A stretch of 64,000 nucleotides of DNA from Bagarius yarrelli (GCA_005784505.1 VCAZ01000049.1:2285001-2349000), one strand, 5' to 3'. Positions 57,901 to 60,715 are shown, counted from the first letter of the stretch. Numbers and translations are program-made. The notes: generated by a model from the letters alone, not told the origin.

Positions 57901-60715
57901 ATTGGAAAGTGAAGAGGTATCGATGGTATCTAAATAAATCCTTGAATCCTTGTAGTGACTCCAGTAGAATAAAGAGTATGAAGACCACCAAGGTTTCAAT
58001 TTTGAGTTTATCGCCAATTTTAGGTTTGTTTCCCCTGTGTAATAATTTTGTTCCCTTTATGTTTTAGATATTGATGAATGCAAGTCTCCTGATATTTGCC
58101 CATTGGGTGCTTGTGCAAACTCTGAGGGTTCGTATTCCTGCATGACCTGTGAGTCTGGCTACAAGGTCTCCTCAGACCGCTCGTGTGAAGGTAACAAACT
58201 GTTTGTTTATGTGTTGTGTTATGTAAAATTTGCATAAAGACATCACCTGAAATATTTTAGAGCAAAATGTTTATTATAAAGATATTGGTATAGATTAAAT
58301 CTCATTTCTTTGGCATTAAATAAACATTTAAGGCAAGTCCTCAATGTTTACTGTTGTTTATAACATTGTCAGACGTGCTGTTTAAGTGTTACTATAACCT
58401 TCTTTTTAATAACAAAGCCATTAAACATTTCCTGTTATTCACTAAAGATGTACTGTTATAGAATCAGTTCCATAATTTATTTTAAAAAATTAATCATTAA
58501 AAAAATTAAGGAATATTAATTATACATATGGCAGCATGGTGGCATAGTGGGTAAAACTGTTGCCTCACAGCAAAAAGGTGAGGAAAATTCCTCCCACAGT
58601 CCAAAAACATGTATGTTAGGTTAATTAGTGATGATAAATTGCTCATAGGAGTGAGTGTTCAGGTTGTACTCCTACTTTCCGCCCAATGACAGCTGGGATA
58701 GCCTCCAGATTGATAAGTGTGGACGGATGGATGCAAATACAAATCTTACATAACATACAATTAGCAACATTTTTGGTGTAAACATTTTTTATTGCGCATG
58801 TAAATTTTGAAATTTTGAAAAGTGTATTTTTGTCTTCAAAACAATAGTTAATACATTAAGATCATCCCTGCATGAAATATTTGGTTGAGTTTTAACATAA
58901 AGAGAATAAAAGCACAGGATCTCCGCCTGTTAAATCTGATGTTGTCAGAGAATCTGTTGAGCTGACCAGAATTATGAAACCCTTCAATCTTCACGGTTTG
59001 CTGAACCACTAGCTGCTGTGCCTCAGTGACTCACCAGCTAATATTACAGGGGGTGTGGGGGTTTTTCTTGGTGGCCAAACCTGCCATGAGGAAACAATGA
59101 TAACAATCAATGTTCACACAGAAGTCTGGGATAATGATAAAAAGGTTGATAGTTCAGATTTTGGCACTGCGTAATTTTCCACTTTAGAATAATTTTGCAT
59201 GGTCTGTACACCTAAATTGTTCCATAGTAGCAGTCTTTATTGTATACCTCCAAAACCCAAACTTTGCATTTTATTGTTGCTATTAAAATCAGGATTTTTA
59301 TTATTAATTTTACAGCTTATTTGTTCCTCAAGTGTAACACAAATGATCAAATGCAAGAAAAAATTAACCACAGTAAAGGACAATTTATTTGATCCCCTGC
59401 TGATATTGTACATTTGCCCACTGACAAAGAAATTATCAGTTTATAATTTTATAAAGACAAACCAAAAACATCTGTTATAAAAAGTTATAAATTGATTTGT
59501 ATTTTAATAATTGTTTGACCCCCTTCGCAAAACAAGTACAAGTACTTGGTGGCAAAACCCTTGTAGGTCAGGCATTTATGGGGTTTCCCACCAGGTTTTC
59601 ACAAATCTCAAAAAGAATTTTGCCCCACTCCTCTTTGCAGATCCTAATGCAAGTCAGTAGGTTTTCGAGGCTGATGTTGAACCTTTAGCTCCCTCCACAG
59701 AATTTCTATAAGATTAAGGTCTGGTGACTGGCTAGGACACTCCAGAACCTTAATGTTCTTCTTCTTGAGCCACTTCTTTGGCCGTGTGTTTTTGGTCATT
59801 GTCATGCTGGAATGACTTATTCTGGATGAGGAAAGAAGGTTCTCACCAAAGCTTTGACATCACATGGCCCTTGACAGTACATGGCCCTTAACAGCAAAAC
59901 ACCCACTAGAGCATAATGTTTCCACCTGTTTCATGGTGGGGATGGAGTTCTTGGGGTCATAGGCAGCATTCTCCTCCAAACACGGCAAGTTGAGTTGATT
60001 CCAAAGAGCTCGATTTGGATCTTGTCTGAGCACTCTTTTTTCACGGTTCTCCTCTAAATCATTCAGATGTTCATTGGCAAACCTCAGACGGGTCTGAACA
60101 TGTGCTATCTTGTGCAGGGGGACATTGCGGGCTCTGCAGCACTTTAGTCTTTAAAAGCGTAGTTTGTTAGCAATTGTTTTCTTGGTGACTATGGTCCCAG
60201 CTGCCTTAAGATCATTGACAAGATTCTTTCGTGTAGTTTTTGGCTGATTCTTTATCGTTCTCATGATCATTGAAACTCCACCAGGTGTAATATTGCATGG
60301 AGCCCCAGGCCGAGGGAGACTGTGTTATTCTGTGTTTTTTACTTTTGCCTGTTAAGGTCTACAGTCTTGTCCCTGGCATCCTTGCACAGCTCTTTTGTCT
60401 TGGCCATGGTGGAGAGTTAAACATTAAAATTATAAACTGATCATTTATTTGTCAGTGGGCAAACGTTCAAAATCAGCAGGGGATCAAATACATTTTCCCC
60501 AAACATTAGCATGTGTTATAATTAACTTTTAACTTCTTTCTAACAAGTTACCTGTGTCCTATATCAAGTCTGTTAAATTGTCATGTGATTGCTTTTAGAT
60601 ATCGATGAATGTGAGGACAAGGCAGCGTGTCTGAATGGACAGTGTACCAACACAGTTGGCTCCTACCGCTGTATCTGCACTCCAGGCTATGAGCTACAAA
60701 ACTCTGTCTGCACAG
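3455..60715 (+). CDS. ltbp2: ltbp2, latent TGF-beta-binding protein 2 (partial gene, 22 exons)
   Basis: Secreted extracellular-matrix glycoprotein of the fibrillin/LTBP family, found on elastic microfibrils. Of the LTBPs, LTBP2 is the member known not to bind latent TGF-beta; it binds fibrillin-1 and fibulin-5, and human loss causes eye and lens disease. Seen here: 22 exons with GT-AG borders joining into one frame, apart from exon 16. They encode a four-Cys segment, an EGF, a hybrid domain (8 Cys), a cbEGF, a TB domain (8 Cys), a Pro-rich hinge and ten EGF modules. LTBP2-like segments, compared from memory: FCQIPCLNGGRCIG, YTLPLSNQ, VQIHQVAQV, ECPKGYKR, CVSDKA, EICPAGHGYTY, plus an RGD in exon 2. 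Both gene ends are outside the window. LTBP1 is the next best identity; LTBP3 and LTBP4 fit worse. Orthology needs a tree; membership of the LTBP family is close to certain. Confidence 0.87.
3725..4118 (-). mobile_element. non-autonomous Tc1/mariner-derived element with nested SINE
   Basis: The left end reads acactatatagacaaaggta and the right end ggtgtccacaagcctttggc, an imperfect terminal inverted repeat. Near the right end, reverse-oriented, lies the motif tcttcatggagctcaggggc then tttgtgcacaggggtattgt. Read on the minus strand this is the remnant of the C-terminal part of a Tc1-like transposase. The same motif recurs at 11430, 22935, 28966, 35900 and 44995. Confidence 0.7.
3788..3922 (-). 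repeat. SINE (type B) nested in Tc1-derived element
   Basis: Contains ctttatttgtcacatataca and, further on, gtcagagcgcagggtcagct. This is the reverse complement of the tail part of the SINE type seen complete at 33379-33625 and 47757-47990. It interrupts the Tc1-derived element around it, so it inserted later. Confidence 0.65.
4363..4459. repeat. TA / TG compound microsatellite
   Basis: A long TA run followed by TG repeats, TA again and a T run. The open frame that crosses it, rich in Ile-Tyr, is a by-product of the repeat. Confidence 0.9.
4993..5023. repeat. 31-base poly-T run
   Basis: An uninterrupted run of T inside intron 1. Its true length is likely uncertain in an assembly. Confidence 0.9.
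5590..5648 (+). promoter_or_regulatory. possible internal promoter and short 5' leader of an ltbp2 short form
   Basis: A TATAAA match at 5597-5602 lies about 50 bases upstream of the in-frame ATG at 5649. A start about 30 bases downstream of the box would leave a leader of about 20 bases. The box match is short and could be chance in AT-rich DNA, so the call rests mainly on the coding signal downstream. Confidence 0.3.
5649..5901 (+). CDS. ltbp2: candidate alternative first exon of ltbp2 (signal peptide plus exon 2)
   Basis: The frame of exon 2 stays open upstream through its acceptor to an ATG at 5649 with A at -3. The 27 extra codons read MQHFLYVSVLCFQLLISDCL then SAPLPF before joining the shared GANLT. 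That is a hydrophobic core followed by a plausible cleavage after Ser-Ala, a good signal peptide. In human LTBP1, as I recall, the short form arises the same way, from an internal promoter with a new signal peptide directly before the RIKVVFTP segment. I do not know of such a form described for LTBP2. Chance is possible over 27 codons. Confidence 0.5.
5731..5901 (+). CDS. ltbp2: ltbp2 window exon 2: four-cysteine segment with RGD
   Basis: Acceptor ccatttttag, donor gtaagt; 171 nt, phase 1 to phase 1. It encodes the conserved LTBP segment with DRIKIVFTP followed by four cysteines (VC, IC, QC, NC). An Arg-Gly-Asp tripeptide is encoded at 5832-5840, within NNCERGDKTT. Human LTBP2 has, as I recall, an RGD at the same place, whereas LTBP1 has Lys-Gly-Asn there, so this residue set favours LTBP2. 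The RGD is a candidate integrin contact. The last codon is split with exon 3. Confidence 0.92.
6590..7110. repeat. possible degraded dispersed repeat
   Basis: It includes tctggtagatggttccaact followed by ctgggctg, a pattern reminiscent of a common fish interspersed repeat with the theme of a gactgttccacag core. No second copy is obvious inside this window, so this is a weak call. Confidence 0.3.
7682..7825 (+). repeat. possible tRNA-like SINE fragment with GA-rich core
   Basis: An ATTT run, a GAGAGA tract, then gtcggaatcgaaccgggag, which resembles a reverse-complement B box of a tRNA-derived element. Single copy in this window; low confidence. Confidence 0.35.
9196..9396 (+). repeat. tRNA-derived SINE (type A), near complete
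   Basis: The head gtggtagcgcaatgattaag and the B-box-like gggttcgatttcc are followed by gcaaggcccttaatcccca and the tail tctggataaaggcatctacc. One of the best-preserved type A copies here. Confidence 0.8.
11173..11376 (+). CDS. ltbp2: ltbp2 window exon 3: EGF-like domain and linker
   Basis: 204 nt, phase 1 to phase 1, donor gtaaaa. The acceptor is the tttttag ending at 11172. A second AG 11 bases downstream (tttgtcag, 11183) looks as good but would break the frame. With the first acceptor the protein reads FFCQIPCLNGGRCIGQNECW and so on, a six-cysteine EGF whose first cysteine lies only a few codons in. This matches the LTBP2 segment YFCQIPCLNGGRC as I remember it. The EGF lacks the D-x-D/N-E calcium signature. 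A Ser/Asn linker with YTLPLSNQ follows. Confidence 0.92.
11430..11625 (-). mobile_element. Tc1-derived fragment
   Basis: It starts with acactctattgacaagagtc, and further on has cttctttatggagcttagcg then gctttgtgcacatggg. This is the recurrent reverse-oriented Tc1-like fragment of the window, decayed. Confidence 0.6.
11941..12263. repeat. TTCTC pentanucleotide tract, about 320 bp
   Basis: Almost pure TCTTC/TTCTC repeats with a few CTCCCC interruptions. One strand is all pyrimidine over about 300 bp. The long open frames on both strands here come from the repeat and are not genes. Confidence 0.95.
12585..12668. repeat. 42-bp tandem duplication
   Basis: Two adjacent copies beginning ttgtattactaatata and continuing tgatctgagtcgtatcatat, at 12585-12626 and 12627-12668. 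They are nearly identical, so the duplication is recent. Confidence 0.85.
12741..13027 (+). CDS. ltbp2: ltbp2 window exon 4: linker and start of hybrid domain
   Basis: Acceptor gtttttgcag, donor gtatgt; 287 nt, phase 1 to phase 0. It begins with LVKVHVQHPPEAEVQIHQVA, the conserved LTBP motif of a heptad-like HPPEA block, in the version I recall for LTBP2 (VQIHQVAQV). A long Asn/Gln/His-rich linker follows with a run of Gly-Asn. It ends with GRCFQETVDGK, which supplies the first cysteine of the hybrid domain. The next exon starts exactly with the next cysteine. Confidence 0.92.
13795..14037 (-). mobile_element. Tc1-derived fragment, decayed
   Basis: It carries ctgtaataacttccacactt then ctggaaagactttcc, and further on ggtgttcagtaaggttaagg. 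These are the minus-strand equivalents of segments in the better copy at 44995-45300. Confidence 0.5.
16031..16210 (-). repeat. tRNA-derived SINE (type A)
   Basis: Reverse complement: tail catttggcagatgcccttat, body ttgacgaccttgctcagggt, and B-box complement ggaaatcgaacccc. The open frames across it are not genes. Confidence 0.8.
16654..16756 (+). CDS. ltbp2: ltbp2 window exon 5: hybrid domain core
   Basis: Acceptor gcttatgttgcag, donor gtgaga; 103 nt, phase 0 to phase 1. It encodes CGKPLPGLTKQEDCCGSVGA then SWGLHKCTECP: five cysteines, including the Cys-Cys pair, of the eight in the LTBP hybrid domain (often counted as TB1 in databases). CCGSVG is the version I recall for LTBP2; CCGTVG for LTBP1. 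The hybrid domain is completed by one cysteine from exon 4 and two from exon 6. Confidence 0.95.
17011..18465. mobile_element. hAT-like element with CAGTGGCGGGCAG ends, interrupted by a second element
   Basis: The left end is CAGTGGCGGGCAG (17011-17023). The right end CTGCCCACCATAG (18453-18465) matches the inverted left end at 10 of 13 positions. The body begins tttggtacctgagccttcag; further copies start at 25310 and 51140. A separate element occupies about 17211-18154. No convincing 8-bp target duplication was seen, so the superfamily call is tentative. Confidence 0.6.
17211..18154. mobile_element. nested hAT-like non-autonomous element
   Basis: The left end reads cggttcccaatagggggtcg and the right end taggttgagaaccactgc, an imperfect inverted pair of the general CAGTGGTTCTCAACC type seen in hAT (Charlie-like) elements. 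It lies inside the CAGTGGCGGGC element, which is uninterrupted at that point in the copies at 25310 and 51140. No transposase is recognised. Confidence 0.6.
19370..19575 (+). repeat. possible LTR-like or other repeat end
   Basis: Less AT-rich than its surroundings, with a polyadenylation-like signal in cagaaataaagcgacccgct and a following gtggttcctgtctggttcct. This resembles the 3' part of an LTR, but no partner LTR or internal region is visible. Confidence 0.25.
20341..20484 (+). repeat. tRNA-derived SINE fragment (type A)
   Basis: gtgggttcaagtcccagtgc then ggcatctgccaaatgcc. Truncated and decayed copy. Confidence 0.65.
21066..21247 (+). repeat. tRNA-derived SINE (type A), near complete
   Basis: gtgggtttgattcccagctt, gcaaggccctcaaccgccaa and the tail gtaagtcgctctgaataagg. 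Lies about 70 bases from a type B SINE. Confidence 0.8.
21318..21505 (+). repeat. SINE (type B)
   Basis: gagcaagacccttaatcctt, ggggcgctgtatcatagctg and accctgtgctctgacccc, as in the copies at 33379 and 47757. Confidence 0.8.
22935..23102 (-). mobile_element. Tc1-derived fragment
   Basis: gtcttcatagagctcagggg then cttcatgcacaggggcatcg and ccatgctggaagagtg. This is the reverse complement of a Tc1-like transposase C-terminal coding segment (the HDNAPVH-like region). Confidence 0.65.
24390..24572 (+). repeat. SINE fragment (type C), 3' part
   Basis: gtgattctaaattgcccata, ggactggagacctgtccagg and cctttcgccctttcagagac. The tRNA-like head is missing. Confidence 0.75.
25310..26475. mobile_element. 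second copy of the CAGTGGCGGGC element
   Basis: It begins cagtggcgggcggtccatgt and continues tggtacctgagccttcagtg. Shared internal blocks with 17011-18465 include the segment gaataaactgttgggaataa near 26366. It is longer in the middle than the first copy. The right end is decayed and its boundary is approximate. Confidence 0.55.
26838..27430 (+). pseudogene. 3' end of an L2-like non-LTR retrotransposon (reverse transcriptase C-terminus, decayed)
   Basis: Translation gives NNKLHFDSHVEAVWKK and, after frameshifts, VNVKRRNS, then ARAIVANCTHPLFHKF. These resemble the C-terminal part of L2/CR1-type reverse transcriptases (the theme of DNKLSFxxHVDxVCKK and HPLFxxFxLLPSGRRYR). The frame is broken at least twice and it ends in an A/T-rich tail. 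It is a dead 5'-truncated copy. Confidence 0.65.
28338..28630 (-). repeat. tRNA-derived SINE (type C), near complete
   Basis: Reverse orientation: tatcctagctgtctctgaaa, ccatcacagggccacacaca, aatcgaacccaggccttctt (B-box complement) and gtgctaaccactaaactgct (A-box complement). Confidence 0.85.
28966..29362 (+). mobile_element. non-autonomous Tc1/mariner element with terminal inverted repeats
   Basis: The left end tacactacatagccaaaagg and the right end tttgtccacataatgta form an imperfect inverted pair beginning at TA. The middle encodes a remnant of the Tc1 transposase C-terminus (MKTWF, then DFNPVEHL, the Asp-Leu-Asn-Pro theme). The length of about 400 bp shows an internally deleted, non-autonomous form. 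Confidence 0.75.
29743..29906 (-). repeat. tRNA-derived SINE (type A)
   Basis: Reverse: gtccagagcgacttccatta, ggccttgctcaggggcccag and tccaacaccttaaccactgt. Confidence 0.8.
31031..31540 (+). repeat. duplicated segment, copy 1 (with SINE insertion)
   Basis: It shares atggcaagtccaacgagtt, agtataagcactacttttcc and ccctcgttgatgt with 33258-33800. A type A SINE (31274-31420) splits this copy. Exon 6 lies between the two copies. Confidence 0.7.
31274..31420 (+). repeat. tRNA-derived SINE (type A), 5'-truncated
   Basis: gattcccagtgccaccaagt, gcaaggcccttaacccccca and the tail gataaaggcgtctgccaaat. Confidence 0.8.
32305..32379 (+). CDS. ltbp2: ltbp2 window exon 6: end of hybrid domain
   Basis: Acceptor ttttttcttacag, donor gtaaga; 75 nt, phase 1 to phase 1. 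It encodes AYAVIANGLVECPKGYKRMN then STHCQ, with the last two cysteines of the hybrid domain. ECPxGYKRLNxTHCQD is the LTBP2/LTBP3 form as I remember it; LTBP1 has ECLPGYKR. It lies between two large introns (15.5 and 4.5 kb), so it is easy to miss. Confidence 0.93.
33258..33800 (+). repeat. duplicated segment, copy 2 (with a different SINE insertion)
   Basis: Matches 31031-31540 on both sides of the type B SINE at 33379-33625. Shared pieces include atggcaagtccaacgagtt before it and aagtataagcactactttcc after it, so the two copies were hit independently. Confidence 0.7.
33379..33625 (+). repeat. SINE (type B), near complete
   Basis: The head gcagtggtggctcaaatggt, B-box-like gggttcaagcccc, cctgctccaggggcgctgta and the tail atgcatttcattggctctgt. 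Confidence 0.85.
33908..33944. repeat. TA microsatellite
   Basis: Uninterrupted TA dinucleotides. Confidence 0.9.
34818..34834. repeat. 17-base poly-C run
   Basis: A homopolymer C tract within otherwise AT-rich intron. The length is probably polymorphic or poorly determined. Confidence 0.9.
35900..36325 (+). mobile_element. Tc1-derived element with internal palindromic rearrangement
   Basis: ccaaggttggagtggtaaaa, then tgggataaactagaacaccc and gaccgccactgc-like text continue into gcacatatacatgtgataat. This is the plus-strand remnant of the Tc1 transposase C-terminus and 3' end. The region 36067-36183 was expanded by inverted copies (separate entry). Confidence 0.65.
36067..36183. repeat. perfect 30-bp inverted repeat (4-base loop) plus secondary palindrome
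   Basis: The arm 36067-36096 pairs perfectly with 36101-36130 across the loop atac. Immediately after, 36131-36139 pairs with 36144-36152. The block gagttcagacccggatgta then occurs again directly repeated. Read as a whole, a short Tc1-derived stretch was copied back on itself twice. Confidence 0.95.
36838..36960 (+). CDS. ltbp2: ltbp2 window exon 7: calcium-binding EGF
   Basis: Acceptor ttctgttag, donor gtaagt; 123 nt, phase 1 to phase 1. The module has the signature D-I-N-E-C and six cysteines (EC, LC, EC, RC, TC, QC). C-L-N-x4-Y-x-C-x-C matches the Asp/Asn hydroxylation consensus of cbEGF domains. It sits between the hybrid and TB domains as in all LTBPs. The exit QCVSDKA resembles LTBP2. 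Confidence 0.95.
36961..37551. other. ltbp2 intron 7
   Basis: 591 bp, including a SINE (37340-37500) that ends about 50 bases before the next exon, leaving a short polypyrimidine region. Confidence 0.8.
37340..37500 (+). repeat. tRNA-derived SINE (type A)
   Basis: ggaagtggtaacacatgggt, gtttgattcccagcactact and the tail tctagataacgacatctacc. It lies just upstream of the exon 8 acceptor. Confidence 0.75.
37552..37716 (+). CDS. ltbp2: ltbp2 window exon 8: TB (8-Cys) domain
   Basis: Acceptor gatgtttacag, donor gtatgc; 165 nt, phase 1 to phase 1. It encodes SCYRSISPGSCSHPL, then KQICCCSRVGRAWG, then CERCPLPDT. This gives seven of the eight TB cysteines, with the diagnostic Cys-Cys-Cys triplet; the eighth comes in exon 9. 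This is not the LAP-binding TB domain, which is the next one downstream in LTBP1, 3 and 4. The entry SDKAVSMEQ parallels SDKAISM of LTBP2 as I remember it. Confidence 0.95.
37717..39289. other. ltbp2 intron 8
   Basis: 1.57 kb of AT-rich sequence with no repeat or coding signal that I recognise, apart from a short GT run near 39168-39182. Confidence 0.6.
39290..39598 (+). CDS. ltbp2: ltbp2 window exon 9: end of TB domain and proline-rich hinge
   Basis: Acceptor tttttctag, donor gtaaga; 309 nt, phase 1 to phase 1. It starts DHFREICPAGHGYTYSRSDV, giving the eighth TB cysteine. EICPAGHGYTY with a following acidic LRELEEDELS closely parallels LTBP2, in my memory EICPAGHGYTYASSD...EEEEL. The rest is a hinge rich in Pro, Gln, His and Arg without cysteine, the protease-sensitive flexible region of LTBPs. 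Confidence 0.93.
39599..40549. other. ltbp2 intron 9
   Basis: 951 bp with a SINE at 39631-39817 and a TA run near 40083-40145. The 3' end has a long TTCTTCC pyrimidine tract leading to the micro-exon acceptor. Confidence 0.75.
39631..39817 (+). repeat. tRNA-derived SINE (type A)
   Basis: agtggtagagcagtggttaa, gggtttgatttccagcagca and gcaaggcccttaacctacaa. It starts only about 33 bases after the exon 9 donor. Confidence 0.8.
40550..40569 (+). CDS. ltbp2: ltbp2 window exon 10: 20-nt micro-exon in the hinge
   Basis: A strong pyrimidine tract ending cttctctag, donor gtaaga. It is entered in phase 1 and left in phase 0 (Gly-Gly-Glu-Thr-Ala-Asn-Glu with the split codon). It keeps the gene in frame only together with exon 11, because both change phase. 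Support comes from splice sites and frame alone; the hinge is too variable to align by eye. Confidence 0.72.
40662..40689 (+). CDS. ltbp2: ltbp2 window exon 11: 28-nt micro-exon in the hinge
   Basis: Acceptor ttattccaacag, donor gtatta; phase 0 to phase 1. It encodes PLNTLPSYP plus a split Gly, in keeping with the Pro-rich hinge. The intron before it is only 92 nt. Exons 10 and 11 total 48 nt, so skipping both keeps the frame while skipping one does not. Confidence 0.72.
41147..41242 (+). CDS. ltbp2: ltbp2 window exon 12: hinge before the EGF array
   Basis: Acceptor tcctgttgtag, donor gttagt; 96 nt, phase 1 to phase 1. It encodes GVVEVTSNSPTYVMPDSDNR then DTAPINVATQVT: Ser/Thr/Asp-rich, no cysteine. 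The ending APxNVATQVT before an EGF resembles the IAPTQVTE that precedes the EGF array in LTBP1 and LTBP3, which supports position. Confidence 0.85.
41631..41784 (+). repeat. tRNA-derived SINE (type A), decayed
   Basis: agtggtagcgcagtgttaaa, cgtaggtttaattccac and ttttacccttaactgctcag. Confidence 0.65.
42599..42648. repeat. ATTAG-like tandem repeat
   Basis: Five-base units of the form attag / agatt, imperfect. Confidence 0.7.
42958..43030 (-). repeat. SINE tail fragment (type A)
   Basis: catttaaataatttagcaga then cacccctattcaaagcaaca, the reverse complement of the type A tail. Confidence 0.55.
43062..43557 (+). mobile_element. hAT-like non-autonomous element with a residual N-terminal ORF
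   Basis: The left end caggggtctcgaacccctgg and the right end gtttgccgaccactg are an imperfect inverted pair of the hAT/Charlie kind. Inside, 43254-43379 encodes a 41-residue frame starting MSQKQSSLERFFRK, which resembles the start of hAT transposases of ZBED/Charlie type. The catalytic part is absent. Confidence 0.6.
44588..44713 (+). CDS. ltbp2: ltbp2 window exon 13: first EGF of the central array
   Basis: Acceptor ctcttcttgcag, donor gtaagt; 126 nt, phase 1 to phase 1. Six cysteines (KC, IC, QC, TC, YC, TC). It opens D-I-D-K-C, so the Glu of the calcium-binding D-x-D/N-E signature is replaced by Lys. CVSVQEGYTC also lacks the Asn/Asp of the hydroxylation motif. As I recall, human LTBP2 has GIDRC at this place, also without the Glu, so the loss seems conserved rather than damage. 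Confidence 0.93.
44714..46561. other. ltbp2 intron 13
   Basis: 1.85 kb with a Tc1-derived fragment (44995-45300); nothing else recognised. Confidence 0.65.
44995..45300 (+). mobile_element. Tc1-derived fragment, plus orientation
   Basis: agaatgacaatgaccctttg, then tttccagaagtgtggatgtt and acacatatggatgtaatggt. This gives the 3' part of the Tc1-like family present many times in the window. Confidence 0.6.
46562..46690 (+). CDS. ltbp2: ltbp2 window exon 14: calcium-binding EGF
   Basis: Acceptor gtcttctttag, donor gtaaga; 129 nt, phase 1 to phase 1. DINECKNSPCQGKGHCVNTF then GSYTCQC: full calcium signature, six cysteines and the hydroxylation motif. The PCxGKGxC spacing (one residue short between Cys 1 and 2, longer between 2 and 3) is the same as in LTBP2 as I recall (DPCKGKGRC). 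Confidence 0.95.
46893..47012 (+). CDS. ltbp2: ltbp2 window exon 15: calcium-binding EGF
   Basis: Acceptor ttattacacag, donor gtaaaa; 120 nt, phase 1 to phase 1. DINECTMPNKCPNAQCINTE then GSFMCECKKGF, six cysteines with calcium and hydroxylation motifs. The intron before it is 202 nt. Confidence 0.95.
47317..47370. repeat. short tandem repeat of cacttaaaaag
   Basis: Three to four imperfect units with tttttatca spacers. Confidence 0.7.
47757..47990 (+). repeat. SINE (type B), complete
   Basis: gggttcaaaccccacatctt, gatcaaggcccttaacccgc, gatgtatcatggctgaccct and the tail ttaatgtacatgtgacaaat. Confidence 0.8.
49962..50082 (+). CDS. ltbp2: ltbp2 window exon 16: calcium-binding EGF with apparent 1-nt frameshift
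   Basis: Acceptor cggtatacag, donor gtaaga; 121 nt, the only EGF exon here whose length is not a multiple of three. It opens DVDECRSPSVCPSGKCVNTL and has cysteines 1-5 (with the C-x-x-C spacing at 4-5). The frame then runs GFRPDAGEMSR and misses cysteine 6. In the neighbouring frame the exon ends TGT CTA G, that is Cys-Leu-(Asp), exactly the expected ending in phase 1. Reading one G less in the GGGG run at 50069-50072 would give that. As written, exon 17 would hit TGA after a few codons. Sequencing error, allele mutation or an unseen micro-exon are the options; the first is simplest. Confidence 0.85.
51140..51424. mobile_element. third copy of the CAGTGGCGGGC element (5' part)
   Basis: cagtggcgggcagtggattt then accatgaatactatacaaaa and cacctggagcagtttagaat. 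About 280 bp are recognisable against 25310 onward; the 3' part is absent or decayed. Confidence 0.6.
52113..52384 (+). repeat. tRNA-derived SINE (type C), complete
   Basis: The tRNA-like head gcagcacggtggcttagtgg with gttagcactgt, B box gggttcaattcccaggc, then tctccggtttcctcccacag, and the tail ctttcagagatggctgggat. Best type C copy in the window. Confidence 0.88.
52391..52552 (-). repeat. tRNA-derived SINE (type A)
   Basis: Reverse: acatttacagcattacagcc, taacggccttgcttaggggt and taacaccttaaccacttcac. It abuts the type C SINE, in opposite orientation. Confidence 0.8.
53101..53223 (+). CDS. ltbp2: ltbp2 window exon 17: calcium-binding EGF
   Basis: Acceptor attgctacag, donor gtacat; 123 nt, phase 1 to phase 1. 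DINECQMAAVCANGRCVNTE then GSFTCTCNHGY, six cysteines with calcium and hydroxylation motifs. Counterpart of the VNECLTPGVCAHGKC module of LTBP2 as I recall it. Confidence 0.95.
53307..53429 (+). CDS. ltbp2: ltbp2 window exon 18: calcium-binding EGF
   Basis: Acceptor ctccgttccag, donor gtacgt; 123 nt, phase 1 to phase 1, after an intron of only 83 nt. DVDECLLSDVCAHGTCVNIP then GSHRCSCNTGY. His replaces the aromatic Phe/Tyr of the hydroxylation motif. Six cysteines. Confidence 0.94.
53584..53709 (+). CDS. ltbp2: ltbp2 window exon 19: calcium-binding EGF (C-x-x-C type)
   Basis: Acceptor ctgcctttcag, donor gtgagt; 126 nt, phase 1 to phase 1. DINECFDSSLCLRGVCVNTV then GSFTCTLCEAGY. It has two residues instead of one between cysteines 4 and 5, a variant also present in several LTBP2 modules. 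Confidence 0.95.
53710..54859. other. ltbp2 intron 19
   Basis: 1.15 kb. The part at about 53830-54290 has tactatatagtacggaagta then tgtgatttcggacc at its end and resembles a fish MITE, but the boundaries are not clear. A TA run lies near 54713-54728. Confidence 0.5.
54860..54985 (+). CDS. ltbp2: ltbp2 window exon 20: calcium-binding EGF (C-x-x-C type)
   Basis: Acceptor ttttccttgcag, donor gtatga; 126 nt, phase 1 to phase 1. DIDECRSLSVCPNGICLNSE then GSYSCVNCPTGF, six cysteines with calcium and hydroxylation motifs. Confidence 0.95.
55128..55189. repeat. perfect 26-bp inverted repeat with 10-base loop
   Basis: The arm 55128-55153 (starting aacgtacatattaac) pairs without mismatch with 55164-55189. 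It does not look like the end of a recognised element. Confidence 0.93.
55690..56680 (-). pseudogene. DIRS1-like retrotransposon gag relic
   Basis: On the minus strand, 56366-56151 encodes RAVDRSMAAMVTAERHLGLA. Near 56610-56520 lies KCRASKTN with CLGVEHAQSAL. Both resemble gag-like proteins of fish DIRS1 elements (the SMAAMVAAERHLWL and CLGxEHAxSAL themes). Stops and frame changes break the frame, and a short TA repeat interrupts it. The recombinase and reverse transcriptase parts are not seen. Confidence 0.55.
58068..58190 (+). CDS. ltbp2: ltbp2 window exon 21: calcium-binding EGF (C-x-x-C type)
   Basis: Acceptor ttatgttttag, donor gtaaca; 123 nt, phase 1 to phase 1. DIDECKSPDICPLGACANSE then GSYSCMTCESGY, six cysteines with calcium and hydroxylation motifs. 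Confidence 0.95.
58530..58736 (+). repeat. tRNA-derived SINE (type C), internally deleted
   Basis: The head gcagcatggtggcatagtgg and ttcctcccacagtccaaaaa, with the tail cagctgggatagcctccaga. The B-box region is missing. Confidence 0.75.
58885..59195 (+). repeat. duplicated segment G, copy 1
   Basis: cccttcaatcttcacggttt, atattacagggggtgtgggg and caaacctgccatg recur in the same order at 62232-62605, 3.4 kb downstream, on the other side of exon 22. Confidence 0.75.
59375..60505 (-). mobile_element. Tc1/mariner transposon, near full length, transposase broken
   Basis: Inverted ends: atttgatcccctgctgatat at the left and atcagcaggggatcaaatac at the right. On the minus strand the transposase gene starts at the ATG complementary to 60405-60407 (MAKTKELCKDARDKTVDLNR). 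Near its end (complement of about 59660-59820) it reads WLKKKNIKVLECPSQSPDLN, the DDE-region theme of Tc1 elements. Several frameshifts and stops interrupt it, so it is inactive. It lies inside ltbp2 in opposite orientation. Confidence 0.85.
60599..60715 (+). CDS. ltbp2: ltbp2 window exon 22: calcium-binding EGF
   Basis: Acceptor tgattgcttttag, donor gtgcac (weak); 117 nt, phase 1 to phase 1. DIDECEDKAACLNGQCTNTV then GSYRCICTPGY, six cysteines. It returns to C-x-C spacing and has a short C-terminal loop, like the module VDECEDPQSSCLGGEC of LTBP2 as I recall it. The last exon visible; the next must start in phase 1 beyond the window. Confidence 0.94.

Larger units (their letters stand above)
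54986..58067. other. ltbp2 intron 20
   Basis: 3.1 kb. It contains a perfect inverted repeat (55128-55189), a DIRS1-like gag relic (55690-56680) and a complex, repeat-free segment (57595-57925) that could be a conserved noncoding element. No exon found. Confidence 0.65.

Noticed and set aside
59199..59688. Plus-strand open frames over the Tc1 element
   Set aside because: Antisense of the transposon; the true coding direction of the relic is minus.
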